Source of the DNA: Enterobacter sp. RHBSTW-00994
Lineage (GTDB): Bacteria > Pseudomonadota > Gammaproteobacteria > Enterobacterales > Enterobacteriaceae
Assembly: GCF_013782625.1 (NCBI RefSeq)
Contig: NZ_CP056199.1
Location: 2,684,588 to 2,748,587, forward strand
Reading direction: 5' to 3'
DNA length: 64,000 nt
Below, piece by piece: positions 45,911-55,444 of this stretch. The translations under genes and the position numbers were made by a program. Within the stretch, counting starts at the first letter, position 1. Each line of letters begins with the position of its first letter. Below the pieces are notes generated by a model. That model searched no databases. It saw only the letters and a program-made list of their open reading frames with translations, and was not told the DNA's origin.

Positions 45911-47596
45911 TCAGGCCTTATTGTCCACTTTGGCACGGGCTTCGTCACGTAATTCTCGTCGTAATATCTTTCCGACATTTGATTTTGGCAGTTCATCGCG
46001 GAATTCAACCAGCTTCGGTACTTTGTAACCCGTAAGCTGTCTGCGACAGAATGTCACCAGTTCTTCTTCCGTCAGCGAAGGATCTTTCTTAACGACGAAA
46101 ATTTTCACCGCCTCACCGCTACTACCAGAAGGAACACCGACCGCGGCGACTTCCTGCACGCCATTGTGCTGCATCACCACATCTTCAATTTCATTAGGGT
46201 AGACGTTGAAGCCGGAGACGAGAATCATGTCTTTTTTACGATCAACAATACGTAAGAAGCCCTCATCATCCATCACGGCGATATCACCGGTATGTAACCA
46301 GCCGTCCTTAATGATCTCATCAGTGGCATCAGGACGTTGCCAGTAGCCAAGCATCACCTGAGGACCTTTGACACAGAGCTCACCCGGTTCACCTGGCGCG
46401 ACTTCATTATCGTCATCATCCACCAGCTTTGCTTCCGTTGAGGGCACTGGCAGACCAATACTGCCACTGTGGTAATCGATATCATGCGGATTCACACTCA
46501 CCAGCGGAGCACACTCCGTCAGACCATAGCCTTCCAGCAGGTATTGTCCGGTCAGTTTCACCCAACGTTCCGCAACAGCCTGCTGAACAGGCATACCGCC
46601 CCCCGCAGAGAGATGCAGCGTGGAAAAATCAAGCTGCTGGAACTCTTTGTTGTTAAGCAGCGCGTTGAACAAGGTATTAACCCCGGTCATCGCGGTAAAT
46701 GGATACTTCGCCAGCTCTTTGACGAGGCCCGGAATATCACGCGGGTTGGTGATTAACAGGTTTTGGCCGCCCAGTTCGATGAACAACAGACAGTTCATGG
46801 TTAACGCAAAGATGTGGTAGAGCGGAAGCGCTGTAACAACCAGTTCTTTGCCTCTGTGCAGTAACGGCCCATAGGTTGCGTTAACTTGTTCAAGATTCGC
46901 CAGCATGTTGCGATGGGTAAGCATCGCGCCTTTCGCGACCCCTGTCGTTCCGCCCGTGTATTGCAAAAATGCCAGATCGCCCGGCACAACCTCGGGTTTA
47001 ACATACTGCAAACGGTAACCGTTATGCAGCGCACGACGGAACGAAATAGCATCAGGCAGGTGATATTTGGGAACCAAACGTTTGACGTATTTGACGACAA
47101 AGTTCACCAGCGTGCCTTTGGCTGTGGACAATTGATCGCCCATTCGCGTCAGAATAACGTGCTTAACCTGGGTCTTATCGACGATTTTTTCGAGCGTATG
47201 CGCAAAGTTGGAGACAATGACGATTGCCGCTGCGCCACTGTCGTTTAGCTGATGTTCCAGTTCACGCGGGGTGTACAGGGGGTTAACGTTAACCACGATC
47301 ATTCCGGCACGCAAAATACCAAACAGAGCCACCGGGTATTGCAGCAGGTTTGGCATCATCAACGCGACACGGTCGCCCTTCTGTAGCCCTAACCCCTGCT
47401 GGAGATATGCGGCAAACGCACGGCTACGTTCCTCTAGTTTACGGAACGTCATCACCTCGCCCATATTCACGAATGCAGGTTGATCCGCATAACGTGCTAC
47501 TGAATTTTCAAATAATTCAACCAGGGATTGATAACGGTCAGGATCGATCTCCGCAGGAACATCTGCGGGATAACGGTTAAGCCAAACCTTTTTCAA
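45911..47596 (-). CDS. fadD: Long-chain fatty acid-CoA ligase FadD
   Basis: A 561-residue acyl-CoA synthetase that activates exogenous long-chain fatty acids at the inner membrane. AMP-binding motif [21 protein letters not shown] and the FACS signature around [12 protein letters not shown] and [18 protein letters not shown] are present. The TTG start at 47596, seven bases after AGAGGT, gives 561 residues like E. coli. Upstream frame extension of 12 codons is not needed. A FadR box lies 72 bases upstream. Confidence 0.97.
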   Translation of the reverse strand: MKKVWLNRYPADVPAEIDPDRYQSLVELFENSVARYADQPAFVNMGEVMTFRKLEERSRAFAAYLQQGLGLQKGDRVALMMPNLLQYPVALFGILRAGMIVVNVNPLYTPRELEHQLNDSGAAAIVIVSNFAHTLEKIVDKTQVKHVILTRMGDQLSTAKGTLVNFVVKYVKRLVPKYHLPDAISFRRALHNGYRLQYVKPEVVPGDLAFLQYTGGTTGVAKGAMLTHRNMLANLEQVNATYGPLLHRGKELVVTALPLYHIFALTMNCLLFIELGGQNLLITNPRDIPGLVKELAKYPFTAMTGVNTLFNALLNNKEFQQLDFSTLHLSAGGGMPVQQAVAERWVKLTGQYLLEGYGLTECAPLVSVNPHDIDYHSGSIGLPVPSTEAKLVDDDDNEVAPGEPGELCVKGPQVMLGYWQRPDATDEIIKDGWLHTGDIAVMDDEGFLRIVDRKKDMILVSGFNVYPNEIEDVVMQHNGVQEVAAVGVPSGSSGEAVKIFVVKKDPSLTEEELVTFCRRQLTGYKVPKLVEFRDELPKSNVGKILRRELRDEARAKVDNKA

Positions 47597-47667
47597 TGCA
47601 TCACCTCTGAAATGAGTGTTCGTCGTCATCACAACCCCGATAATAAACAGCTTGTTAACATTATATT

Positions 47668-47684
47668 AACTCAGCGTACCAGTT
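47668..47684 (-). promoter_or_regulatory. FadR operator upstream of fadD
   Basis: On the minus strand AACTGGTACGCTGAGTT, very close to the FadR consensus AGCTGGTCCGACNTGTT and to the known E. coli fadD operator. Acyl-CoA binding to FadR would release it. Confidence 0.85.
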
Positions 47685-47743
47685 TATTAATTGTTCAGAT
47701 TTAAGGTTGCGAAGCGCGTCACTCTTTTTTTTCGTTTTATCCG

Positions 47744-47779
47744 TAAAAAAACAGAGACAGCGGCTGAGCCGCTGTCTCT
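47744..47779 (-). terminator. Terminator of yeaY
   Basis: AGAGACAGCGGC, loop TGA, GCCGCTGTCTCT is a perfect 12-bp stem; on the minus strand it is followed by T-rich sequence (complement of 47744-47751). Confidence 0.9.
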
Positions 47780-47799
47780 TTCCTATGAATAACAGTAAG

Positions 47800-48381
47800 T
47801 TACTCTGTTACGATCGTTTGAACTTGCGCGGGACCGGGGTTATACCAGCCCCATCCACCGTAACCATAGCGATAAGGGTGTGGACCCCACATCCATGGAT
47901 CCATCGGCTGTGGAGGCATGACAACTTGCTGGGCAATCCGCCAGCGTTTGTAACCGTTCACTTGCATGGTCATAAATTTATACGGCGTGCTGCCGATTTT
48001 ACCTTGAACCGTTCCGGTAATCGGCCCTACAACCGTAACCAGTTGTCCCCGGAAATCAACCGGGTCAAGGAAACCGCTGACGTCGGCATAGATACGCCCA
48101 CGCGAGGCTTCGCCCAGTACAGGTCGAGCACCGCTATCCAGTGGGACGGTGGCGATCTCCAGACGGGTTTTCCCCTGCTGGTTTACGACCTCAACCACCT
48201 TGCCACCAAAGCGCGCTTCCTGACCCACATACAGTTCCGGCGCGTTCATCACACGTACCAGGTCCTGCTGCGGCGTCGGGCTTGATCCTTTTATCGCGTC
48301 AGGAACGGTAACACATCCGCTCAATGCTATGGCAACAACGCCTGCCATAAAAAGGCGTACAACTTTAGTCTGAACCGCCAT
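47800..48381 (-). CDS. yeaY: Slp-family outer-membrane lipoprotein YeaY
   Basis: A 193-residue lipoprotein with lipobox LSGC (Cys23) and the Slp family core ([32 protein letters not shown]). The C-terminal tail is rich in Pro, Trp, Gly and Tyr ([15 protein letters not shown]). In E. coli the family is induced by starvation or envelope stress. Function unclear. It lies 37 bases after tsaB on the same strand. Confidence 0.93.
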   Translation of the reverse strand: MAVQTKVVRLFMAGVVAIALSGCVTVPDAIKGSSPTPQQDLVRVMNAPELYVGQEARFGGKVVEVVNQQGKTRLEIATVPLDSGARPVLGEASRGRIYADVSGFLDPVDFRGQLVTVVGPITGTVQGKIGSTPYKFMTMQVNGYKRWRIAQQVVMPPQPMDPWMWGPHPYRYGYGGWGWYNPGPAQVQTIVTE

Positions 48382-48418
48382 GATGCGACTCCTTTTTCTC
48401 AGTTCCTGTTACTGAGAT

Positions 48419-49114
48419 TCACTCCCGGCCAGGAAGTTTCTTCCACGCCACGTTGTTTCGCAAATAAACCGGCTCAGCGTGTTCAACTGCAACGGTTTTT
48501 CCGGCCGTAAACAACTGACAGGCAACAGGTAGCATATCTTCAGCAGCGGGCAGCAGCATGTTGCCATCGACCAGCGTCAACCCAGTGTCGTTTGCCATCT
48601 CAGGCCATGCCGGCCAGCCGGTTCCCACCGTCGCCCAGACACCTGAAAGCTGTTTCAGTCTTTCCGTTACTGCTTCAGGTTTAAGTACGGCTTCGGTCTC
48701 TTCACCCTGCCACACGCCTTGCTCATTACGGGTGTATTCGGCCCAGTAAACTTCGCCCATGCGTGCATCAATTGCCGCCAGCACATGTGTTGCCCCTGTT
48801 TTTCGCCATGCCCCTTGCGCCATCGTCATCAGAGTGGAGACCCCAATCATTGGCAGATCTGCGCCCAGAGCTAAGCCCTGCGCAATACCGATGCCAATGC
48901 GGACCCCGGTAAAACTTCCGGGGCCACGGCCATAGGCCAGTGCATCAAGGTGGGTTAAGGCCGTATTGCCCTGGGCGAGGATCTCTTTTACCAGAGGCAA
49001 AATACGTTGTGTATGTTCCCGTGGACATTCTTCGAAATGAGCACAGATAGCACCGTCGTTCCACAGGGCAACAGAACAGGCCTCTGTGGCGGTATCAATA
49101 GCCAGAATTCGCAT
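48419..49114 (-). CDS. tsaB: tRNA threonylcarbamoyladenosine biosynthesis protein TsaB
   Basis: A 231-residue actin-like-fold protein (formerly YeaZ). It scaffolds TsaD and TsaE to add the t6A base at position 37 of ANN-decoding tRNAs. N-terminal [18 protein letters not shown] and the [20 protein letters not shown] motif identify it. Essential in E. coli. It follows yoaA by 66 bases on the same strand. Confidence 0.97.
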   Translation of the reverse strand: MRILAIDTATEACSVALWNDGAICAHFEECPREHTQRILPLVKEILAQGNTALTHLDALAYGRGPGSFTGVRIGIGIAQGLALGADLPMIGVSTLMTMAQGAWRKTGATHVLAAIDARMGEVYWAEYTRNEQGVWQGEETEAVLKPEAVTERLKQLSGVWATVGTGWPAWPEMANDTGLTLVDGNMLLPAAEDMLPVACQLFTAGKTVAVEHAEPVYLRNNVAWKKLPGRE

Positions 49115-49180
49115 GCGTCGTCGCGCTCTCGCAGTGGTCAGTCACAAAATGGCGCGCATTTTAGCACACCTCAGGGCAAA

Positions 49181-51091
49181 TTACTCCGCCGTTGGGTTCG
49201 CCAGAAAACGGACAGCGCGATTAATATCCCGCGTTCGTGGGGCTGGCGGCAGGCTTGCCAGAAAGGTCGCACCATAAGGACGCATCACCAGACGGTTGTC
49301 GCAGATAACCAACACGCCACGATCGTCCACATCACGAATCAGGCGTCCCACGCCCTGTTTGAGGGTGATCACTGCATCAGGCAACTGCACATCGTCGAAG
49401 GGATCGCCCCCACGCAAGCGACAATCTTCCATGCGCGCCTTCAACAACGGATCGTCCGGCGAGGTGAACGGGAGTTTATCGATGATGACCAACGATAGCG
49501 TATCGCCCCGAACGTCAACCCCCTCCCAAAAACTGCTTGTCGCTACCAGCAGCGCATTACCAGCCTGAACAAATTGCTGCAACAGCTGACCTTTGCTGGT
49601 TTCCCCCTGAAGCAGCACCGGCAATGTCATCGTTGCCCGGAACTGTTCTGCCAGGTCACGCATCATGGCGTGCGAGGTGCAAAGCATAAAGCAGCGTCCA
49701 TTGTTGGCCTCGATCATCGGCTTAAGCATGGCGGCCAAATGACGTGCAGCGCCCGGCTGGTTAGGAAGCGGCAGATTGCGGGGAACACAGAGTAACGCCT
49801 GTTTTTCGTAATCGAACGGACTGGGCAATAACAGAGATTCTGCCTGTTCAATGCCCAGACGCTCAGTAAAGTGATGCAGATCGTCATTGACCGATAAGGT
49901 GGCGGAGGTAAATATCCAGCTGCCTGGTTTTTGCGCCATCACCTCTTTGAATTTATCTGCGACCGTCAGCGGGGTGAGTGCCAGCGTGAAATGACGCGAA
50001 GTACATTCGTACCAGTAGCTGAAACCCGGCTGGTTGACCTCTTTCAGGCGCTTCAACCGCGTGCGGTAGAGCGTAGCGCGTTCAAAAGCGGCATCCAGAA
50101 GTGCAGAGCGCCCAAGCGACAGTTTTGCCACGTCGTAACACAGTTCAAGGGCATCATCCAGTAACAGCAACGCACGCTGAATATTGCTGTCAGCCAGTAA
50201 TTCACGCAGATTACCGCGATACCCTGGCTCGCCGAGTTGCAGGCGGAAATCCTGCGCACTTTGCGCCAGGCGATCGGCACATTTTTGCAACTGTTGGGTA
50301 TCTTTCAGCTCTGTACGATAGGCAATGGTGAAATCTTTCGCCAGATCCTGAAGCTGACGACTGGAGAGAGACTGGCCGAAATACTGGCTGGCGATATCCG
50401 GTAGCTGATGGGCTTCATCGAAAATCATGACCTCCGCTTCAGGAATAAGCTCACCGAAACCGCTGTCTTTGACCACCATATCGGCCAGGAACAGATGATG
50501 GTTAACGACCACCACATCTGCATCCATCGCGGTTTTACGCGCTTTCACGACAAAACAGTCTTTATACAGAGGGCAGTCGCTGCCAAGGCAGTTATCGTTG
50601 GTGCTCGTGACCAGTGGCCAGGCCTGAGAATCTTCGGCAACGCTTGCGCAGGTGCTGATATCTCCGTCGAGGGTCTGATTCGCCCACGCCCGCAGAATGA
50701 TGACATCACTCAGCGTTTGTACAGGCAAGTCACCGCCAGCCAGGGCCTGCGCCTCAAGACGCTCCAGACACAAATAATTTGAGCGTCCTTTCAAAAGCGC
50801 CAGACGTCCTTTGTATTTCAGTGCTTTTGCTACCGTAGGTAAATCGCGGCTATAGAGCTGATCCTGCAGAGCTTTTGACCCCGTGGAGATGATCACTTTC
50901 TTTTTCGCGCGCAGCGCCGGAGCCAGGTAAGCATAGGTTTTCCCCGTACCGGTTCCCGCCTCTACCACTAACGGTTGTGTATTTTCGATGGCGCGTGCAA
51001 CGGCGTGCGCCATATGGCGCTGAGGCTCACGCGGCTTAAAGCCGGAAATAGCCTGTGCTAACTGACCATCTGATGAAAAATCGTCTGCCAC
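49181..51091 (-). CDS. yoaA: ATP-dependent DNA helicase YoaA (DinG/XPD family)
   Basis: A 636-residue iron-sulfur superfamily 2 helicase. Walker A is EAGTGTGKTYAYL and Walker B reads FDEAHQLPD. Cysteines CASVAEDSQ..., CLGSDCPLYKDC mark the 4Fe-4S domain. The last motif is KQGVGRLIRD. E. coli YoaA works with HolC in repair at stalled forks. It is divergent from yoaB (ridA-like), with 133 bases between starts. Confidence 0.96.
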   Translation of the reverse strand: MADDFSSDGQLAQAISGFKPREPQRHMAHAVARAIENTQPLVVEAGTGTGKTYAYLAPALRAKKKVIISTGSKALQDQLYSRDLPTVAKALKYKGRLALLKGRSNYLCLERLEAQALAGGDLPVQTLSDVIILRAWANQTLDGDISTCASVAEDSQAWPLVTSTNDNCLGSDCPLYKDCFVVKARKTAMDADVVVVNHHLFLADMVVKDSGFGELIPEAEVMIFDEAHQLPDIASQYFGQSLSSRQLQDLAKDFTIAYRTELKDTQQLQKCADRLAQSAQDFRLQLGEPGYRGNLRELLADSNIQRALLLLDDALELCYDVAKLSLGRSALLDAAFERATLYRTRLKRLKEVNQPGFSYWYECTSRHFTLALTPLTVADKFKEVMAQKPGSWIFTSATLSVNDDLHHFTERLGIEQAESLLLPSPFDYEKQALLCVPRNLPLPNQPGAARHLAAMLKPMIEANNGRCFMLCTSHAMMRDLAEQFRATMTLPVLLQGETSKGQLLQQFVQAGNALLVATSSFWEGVDVRGDTLSLVIIDKLPFTSPDDPLLKARMEDCRLRGGDPFDDVQLPDAVITLKQGVGRLIRDVDDRGVLVICDNRLVMRPYGATFLASLPPAPRTRDINRAVRFLANPTAE

Positions 51092-51223
51092 GGTGCTCTC
51101 TCACTGTATTTTTGCACAGGGATTATGTCAGTCTGCCCTCGCCTGTGCCACCCCAAATAGTGACGAGGAAGAAACAATATGGCAGTCTTGCCGCCTGAAA
51201 CGAAAAATAACGAGGAAACGTTT

Positions 51224-51568
51224 ATGACAATTGTGCGCATTGATGCCGAAGCCCGCTGGTCTGATGTCGTCATCCATAACCAGACGCTCTACTACACCGG
51301 CGTGCCAGAAAATCTGGATGCAGAGGCCTTTGAACAGACAGCCAATACGCTGGCACAAATTGATGCCGTGCTGGAGAAGCAAGGCAGTGACAAATCACGC
51401 ATTCTCGATGCCACCATTTTCCTCGCCAATAAAGAGGATTTTGCAGCAATGAACAGGGCCTGGGATGCCTGGGTTGTGGCGGGTCACGCGCCTGTACGAT
51501 GTACCGTACAGGCCGCGCTGATGAAGGCAGAATACAAAGTGGAAATTAAGATCATCGCAGCTGTGTAA
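51224..51568 (+). CDS. yoaB: RidA-family protein YoaB
   Basis: A 114-residue Rid-family protein, the trimeric fold that hydrolyses reactive enamines/imines from PLP enzymes. The pattern DVVIHNQTLYYTGVPENL, ANTLAQIDAVLEKQGS and the end CTVQAALMKAEYKVEI match E. coli YoaB. The conserved Arg is seen in APVRCTVQA. The ATG at 51224 has GAGGAAACGTTT upstream. It converges on yoaH with six bases between stops. Confidence 0.95.
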   Translation: MTIVRIDAEARWSDVVIHNQTLYYTGVPENLDAEAFEQTANTLAQIDAVLEKQGSDKSRILDATIFLANKEDFAAMNRAWDAWVVAGHAPVRCTVQAALMKAEYKVEIKIIAAV

Positions 51569-51574
51569 GCGCGA

Positions 51575-51760
51575 TTACTCTTCTTCTTCATCATCCTCGA
51601 AACGCGCCACAATCCGCTCTCCGGTATGCGTGGCGCGAAGTTCTTCAGCTACCTGTGAAATCGCCTGTCCGCTGCTCATTCCCTGGGACATCAGCTCCTG
51701 AATTCGCTCGACGGCTTTCTGCTGTTGTTCGTGGCTAAGAGAAGGTAAACCTGCAAACAT
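51575..51760 (-). CDS. yoaH: UPF0181 protein YoaH
   Basis: A 61-residue acidic small protein of the UPF0181 family ([35 protein letters not shown]). Function unknown. The ATG at 51760 follows AGGAG by six bases; a TTG two codons earlier is in frame. It is divergent from pabB, with only 61 bases between starts. Confidence 0.93.
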
Positions 51761-51821
51761 TGTCAACTCCTGCTAAATTATTTGCGCTAATTATTCCACG
51801 CTGCCCGGTTGTTTGCCACAC

Positions 51822-53180
51822 ATGAAGACGTTATCCCCTGCAGTCATGACTTTGCCGTGGCGTTCTGACGCCGCTGAATTCTGGTTTACGCACCTGAGCC
51901 ATCTCCCTTGGGCGATGTTGTTACATTCAGGCCATGCTGACCACCCGTACAGTCGCTTTGATATCCTGGTCGCCGACCCAGTGGGTACGCTGGTCACGCA
52001 GGGTAAGACGACCACGGTATCATTCGGTGAATCCCGGACCGCCACTGAGGACCCACTCACATTGTTGCAACAGGCGCTGGATTCACTGGCTTTACCAGTC
52101 TTGCCCGACGCGGACCTGCCCTTTCAGGGCGGTGCACTGGGACTATTTGGCTACGATTTAGGCCGGCGTTTTGAAACGCTACCAGCACTCGCAACGGATG
52201 ATATTTCCCTGCCAGATTTGGCCGTCGGGCTGTACACCTGGGCGCTGATTGTCGATCACCAGAAACAGGTGGTCTCACTGCTCAGCCACGATGATGTCAA
52301 TGCCAGACTGGCCTGGCTTGAGGCACAACAATCCCCTGAGTCTGAAACATTTCGCCTGACATCCACCTGGCACTCAAACATGACCAGGCAAGAGTACGCC
52401 GAAAAATTCGCCAGGGTTCAGGCGTATCTGCAAAGCGGTGACTGTTATCAGGTCAACCTCGCTCAACGTTTTCAGGCGACTTATGAGGGCGATGAGTGGC
52501 AAGCCTTTATGCACCTCAATGTCAATAATCGCGCGCCGTTCAGTGCATTTTTGCGCCTTGAACAGGGAGCCATTCTGAGCCTGTCACCAGAGCGGTTTAT
52601 CCATCTTGCCAACGGTGCAATTCAGACGCGCCCCATTAAAGGGACGCTGCCCCGGCTGACCGATCCTGAAGCTGACCATCAGCAGGCAGAGAGACTGGCT
52701 GCCTCGTCAAAGGATCGCGCAGAGAATCTGATGATTGTCGATCTCATGCGTAACGATATTGGACGCGTCGCTGAACCAGGCAGTGTCCGTGTTCCTGAAC
52801 TGTTCGTTGTTGAACCCTTCCCTGCCGTTCATCATCTGGTCAGTACCATTACCGCACACCTGCCGGACTCACGCACAGCCTGCGATCTGTTGCGGGCCGC
52901 ATTCCCTGGGGGATCAATCACCGGTGCGCCAAAAGTGCGCGCCATGGCGATTATCGACGAACTCGAACCTCACCGCCGTAATGCCTGGTGCGGCAGTATT
53001 GGCTATCTGAGTCTGTGTGGGACGATGGACACCAGCATTACGATCCGCACCCTGACAGCCTGCAAGGGACAACTTTATTGCTCAGCAGGCGGCGGAATTG
53101 TGGCGGATAGTGAAGTGGACGCGGAATATCAGGAAACCTTTGATAAGGTGAACCGCATATTGCATCAACTGGAGAATTAA
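51822..53180 (+). CDS. pabB: Aminodeoxychorismate synthase component I PabB
   Basis: A 452-residue chorismate-utilising enzyme that, with PabA, makes 4-amino-4-deoxychorismate for folate. Family motifs include QVNLAQRFQATYEG, PIKGTLPR, NLMIVDLMRNDIGR and AAFPGGSITGAPKVRAM. The start at 51822 (MKTLSPAVMT) matches E. coli; TTG three codons earlier is in frame. nudL starts three bases after its stop. Confidence 0.96.
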   Translation: MKTLSPAVMTLPWRSDAAEFWFTHLSHLPWAMLLHSGHADHPYSRFDILVADPVGTLVTQGKTTTVSFGESRTATEDPLTLLQQALDSLALPVLPDADLPFQGGALGLFGYDLGRRFETLPALATDDISLPDLAVGLYTWALIVDHQKQVVSLLSHDDVNARLAWLEAQQSPESETFRLTSTWHSNMTRQEYAEKFARVQAYLQSGDCYQVNLAQRFQATYEGDEWQAFMHLNVNNRAPFSAFLRLEQGAILSLSPERFIHLANGAIQTRPIKGTLPRLTDPEADHQQAERLAASSKDRAENLMIVDLMRNDIGRVAEPGSVRVPELFVVEPFPAVHHLVSTITAHLPDSRTACDLLRAAFPGGSITGAPKVRAMAIIDELEPHRRNAWCGSIGYLSLCGTMDTSITIRTLTACKGQLYCSAGGGIVADSEVDAEYQETFDKVNRILHQLEN

Positions 53181-53183
53181 CGG

Positions 53184-53762
53184 GTGGAGAAAGACAATCT
53201 GACGCTGGATGATTTTCTGTCGCGCTTTCAGCTTTTGCGTCCGCAGGTCAGCCGCGAAACCCTGAATCACCGTCAGGCTGCAGTACTTATCCCGGTAGTA
53301 CGGCGTGAACAGCCAGGCTTGCTGCTCACCCAACGTTCACCTTATCTGCGCAAACACGCCGGCCAGGTCGCCTTCCCCGGTGGGGCCGTTGACAGTACCG
53401 ACGCCTCATTAATTGCTGCCGCGTTGCGTGAAGCGCAGGAAGAGGTGGCAATCCCTCCTGAAGCCGTCGACATTATTGGTGTCCTGCCACCGGTCGACAG
53501 CGTGACGGGTTTTCAGGTCACTCCCGTTGTCGGCATTATTCCACCCGACCTTCAGTATCACGCCAGCGTGGATGAAGTGTCTGCGGTGTTTGAGATGCCG
53601 CTCGAGGAAGCACTTCGTTTGGGTCGTTATCACCCGCTGGATATCCAGCGCCGGGGTCATGCACATCGGGTATGGTTATCCTGGTATCAACATTATTTTG
53701 TCTGGGGCATGACCGCGGGCATCATTCGTGAGCTGGCACTGCAAATCGGCCTCAAGCCTTGA
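53184..53762 (+). CDS. nudL: CoA pyrophosphatase NudL
   Basis: A 192-residue Nudix hydrolase (YeaB) that splits CoA or its derivatives to phosphopantetheine and 3',5'-ADP. The Nudix box is complete, from [19 protein letters not shown] to QEEVAI, and the CoA-specific [20 protein letters not shown] precedes it. The start is GTG directly after pabB, so the genes are probably co-transcribed. It is followed by a 184-base gap to sdaA. Confidence 0.95.
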   Translation: MEKDNLTLDDFLSRFQLLRPQVSRETLNHRQAAVLIPVVRREQPGLLLTQRSPYLRKHAGQVAFPGGAVDSTDASLIAAALREAQEEVAIPPEAVDIIGVLPPVDSVTGFQVTPVVGIIPPDLQYHASVDEVSAVFEMPLEEALRLGRYHPLDIQRRGHAHRVWLSWYQHYFVWGMTAGIIRELALQIGLKP

Positions 53763-53946
53763 CTATACTTTACATTCAGCCTCGTTTTAGCCGGTTTGCG
53801 AACGTCGTCGCACTATTAGCAAAATCGGTGTTAGCTATTAGTTTAATTCATGTGAATAGTTAAGCCGAGGCTGGTGTTCCCTCATACACTATGCGCAGTT
53901 ATAACATCGTTACTGGAAACCCGGTAACCCTGTCAGGAGTGTGAAA

Positions 53947-55311
53947 GTGATTAGTATATTCGACATGTTCAAAGTGGGAATTGGCCCTTCTTCTTCCCAT
54001 ACTGTAGGGCCCATGAAGGCCGGTAAACAGTTCGTCGATGACCTGGTCGAAAAAGGATTACTGGAAAGCGTTACCCGTGTTGCCGTGGATGTTTACGGCT
54101 CTCTCTCATTAACGGGTAAAGGCCACCACACCGATATCGCCATTATTATGGGTCTGGCAGGCAATATGCCGGATACTGTTGATATTGATGCCATTCCGGC
54201 ATTTATTCGTGACGTTGAAACGCGCGGTCGTCTGCTGCTGGCAAACGGTCAGCACGAGGTAGATTTCCCGCTGGATGACGGTATGCGCTTTCGTAGCGAC
54301 AACCTGCCGCTGCATGAAAACGGCATGACAATCCACGCTTACAACGGCGAAAAAGAGATCTACAGCAACACCTGGTACTCTATCGGTGGCGGTTTCATCG
54401 TCGATGAAGCGCATTTTGGCAAGGATACAGCGGGTGATGTCACTGTCCCGTACCCGTTCAAATCAGCAAAAGAGATGCTGGATTACTGTAAAGAGACCGG
54501 TCTGTCGCTCTCTGGCATGGTGATGCAAAACGAACTGGCCCTGCACAGCAAGAAAGAAATTGAAGACTATTTTGCTAACGTCTGGCAGACCATGCGTGCC
54601 TGTATCGATCGTGGGATGAATACCGAAGGTGTGTTGCCTGGGCCATTGCGCGTCCCACGTCGTGCTTCTGCGCTTCGCCGTATGCTGGTGACAACGGATA
54701 AGTTCTCTAATGATCCAATGAACGTAGTGGACTGGGTGAACATGTTTGCGCTTGCCGTGAACGAAGAAAATGCCGCAGGTGGACGCGTAGTGACAGCACC
54801 AACCAATGGTGCATGCGGTATTGTTCCAGCTGTACTTGCCTACTACGATCACTTTATCGAACCTGTCACGCCGGACATCTACATCCGCTATTTCCTGGCA
54901 TCAGGAGCGATTGGTGCGCTGTACAAAATGAACGCATCTATTTCCGGTGCTGAAGTCGGTTGCCAGGGTGAAGTGGGCGTTGCCTGTTCAATGGCTGCCG
55001 CAGGGCTTGCCGAGTTGCTGGGTGCAAGCCCTGAGCAGGTCTGCATTGCTGCAGAGATCGGGATGGAACATAACCTTGGGCTGACCTGTGACCCGGTTGC
55101 GGGCCAGGTGCAAGTTCCGTGTATCGAGCGTAATGCGATTGCGTCAGTGAAAGCGATCAACGCTTCACGCATGGCAATGCGCCGGACCAGTGAACCGCGT
55201 GTTTCGCTGGATAAGGTCATCGAAACGATGTACGAAACCGGTAAAGATATGAACGCGAAATACCGCGAAACCTCGCGCGGTGGTCTGGCCATTAAGGTTC
55301 AGTGCGACTAA
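53947..55311 (+). CDS. sdaA: L-serine deaminase I SdaA
   Basis: A 454-residue 4Fe-4S enzyme converting L-serine to pyruvate and ammonia. GIGPSSSHTVGPM near the start, and the cysteines in GCQGEVGVACSMAA and LTCDPVAGQVQVPCIERNA, form the cluster-binding part. The GTG at 53947 lies seven bases after AGGAG; a GTG at 53941 is too close to the ribosome site. A hairpin terminator follows. Confidence 0.97.
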   Translation: MISIFDMFKVGIGPSSSHTVGPMKAGKQFVDDLVEKGLLESVTRVAVDVYGSLSLTGKGHHTDIAIIMGLAGNMPDTVDIDAIPAFIRDVETRGRLLLANGQHEVDFPLDDGMRFRSDNLPLHENGMTIHAYNGEKEIYSNTWYSIGGGFIVDEAHFGKDTAGDVTVPYPFKSAKEMLDYCKETGLSLSGMVMQNELALHSKKEIEDYFANVWQTMRACIDRGMNTEGVLPGPLRVPRRASALRRMLVTTDKFSNDPMNVVDWVNMFALAVNEENAAGGRVVTAPTNGACGIVPAVLAYYDHFIEPVTPDIYIRYFLASGAIGALYKMNASISGAEVGCQGEVGVACSMAAAGLAELLGASPEQVCIAAEIGMEHNLGLTCDPVAGQVQVPCIERNAIASVKAINASRMAMRRTSEPRVSLDKVIETMYETGKDMNAKYRETSRGGLAIKVQCD

Positions 55312-55321
55312 TACATTGCCT

Positions 55322-55352
55322 TTCGCCCATCTGCAACGGATGGGCGAATTTT
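55322..55352 (+). terminator. sdaA terminator
   Basis: TTCGCCCATC, a 7-base loop, GATGGGCGAA, then TTTT. It lies in front of the real pdeD start and argues against the longer open frame that overlaps sdaA. Confidence 0.88.
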
Positions 55353-55444
55353 CCCCTTATTTCTCGTCTCCTTACTATTTCCCCACTACACTTTCTCTGT
55401 TGTCTCTGGCTTTTGGGGCCGGTAGCGTATCGGGCGACCGTTTC

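Noticed and set aside
55280..55444. N-terminal extension of pdeD overlapping sdaA
   Set aside because: It would be translated across the sdaA terminator hairpin and has no similarity to PdeD, which starts MQ.AQ.II..YRR.
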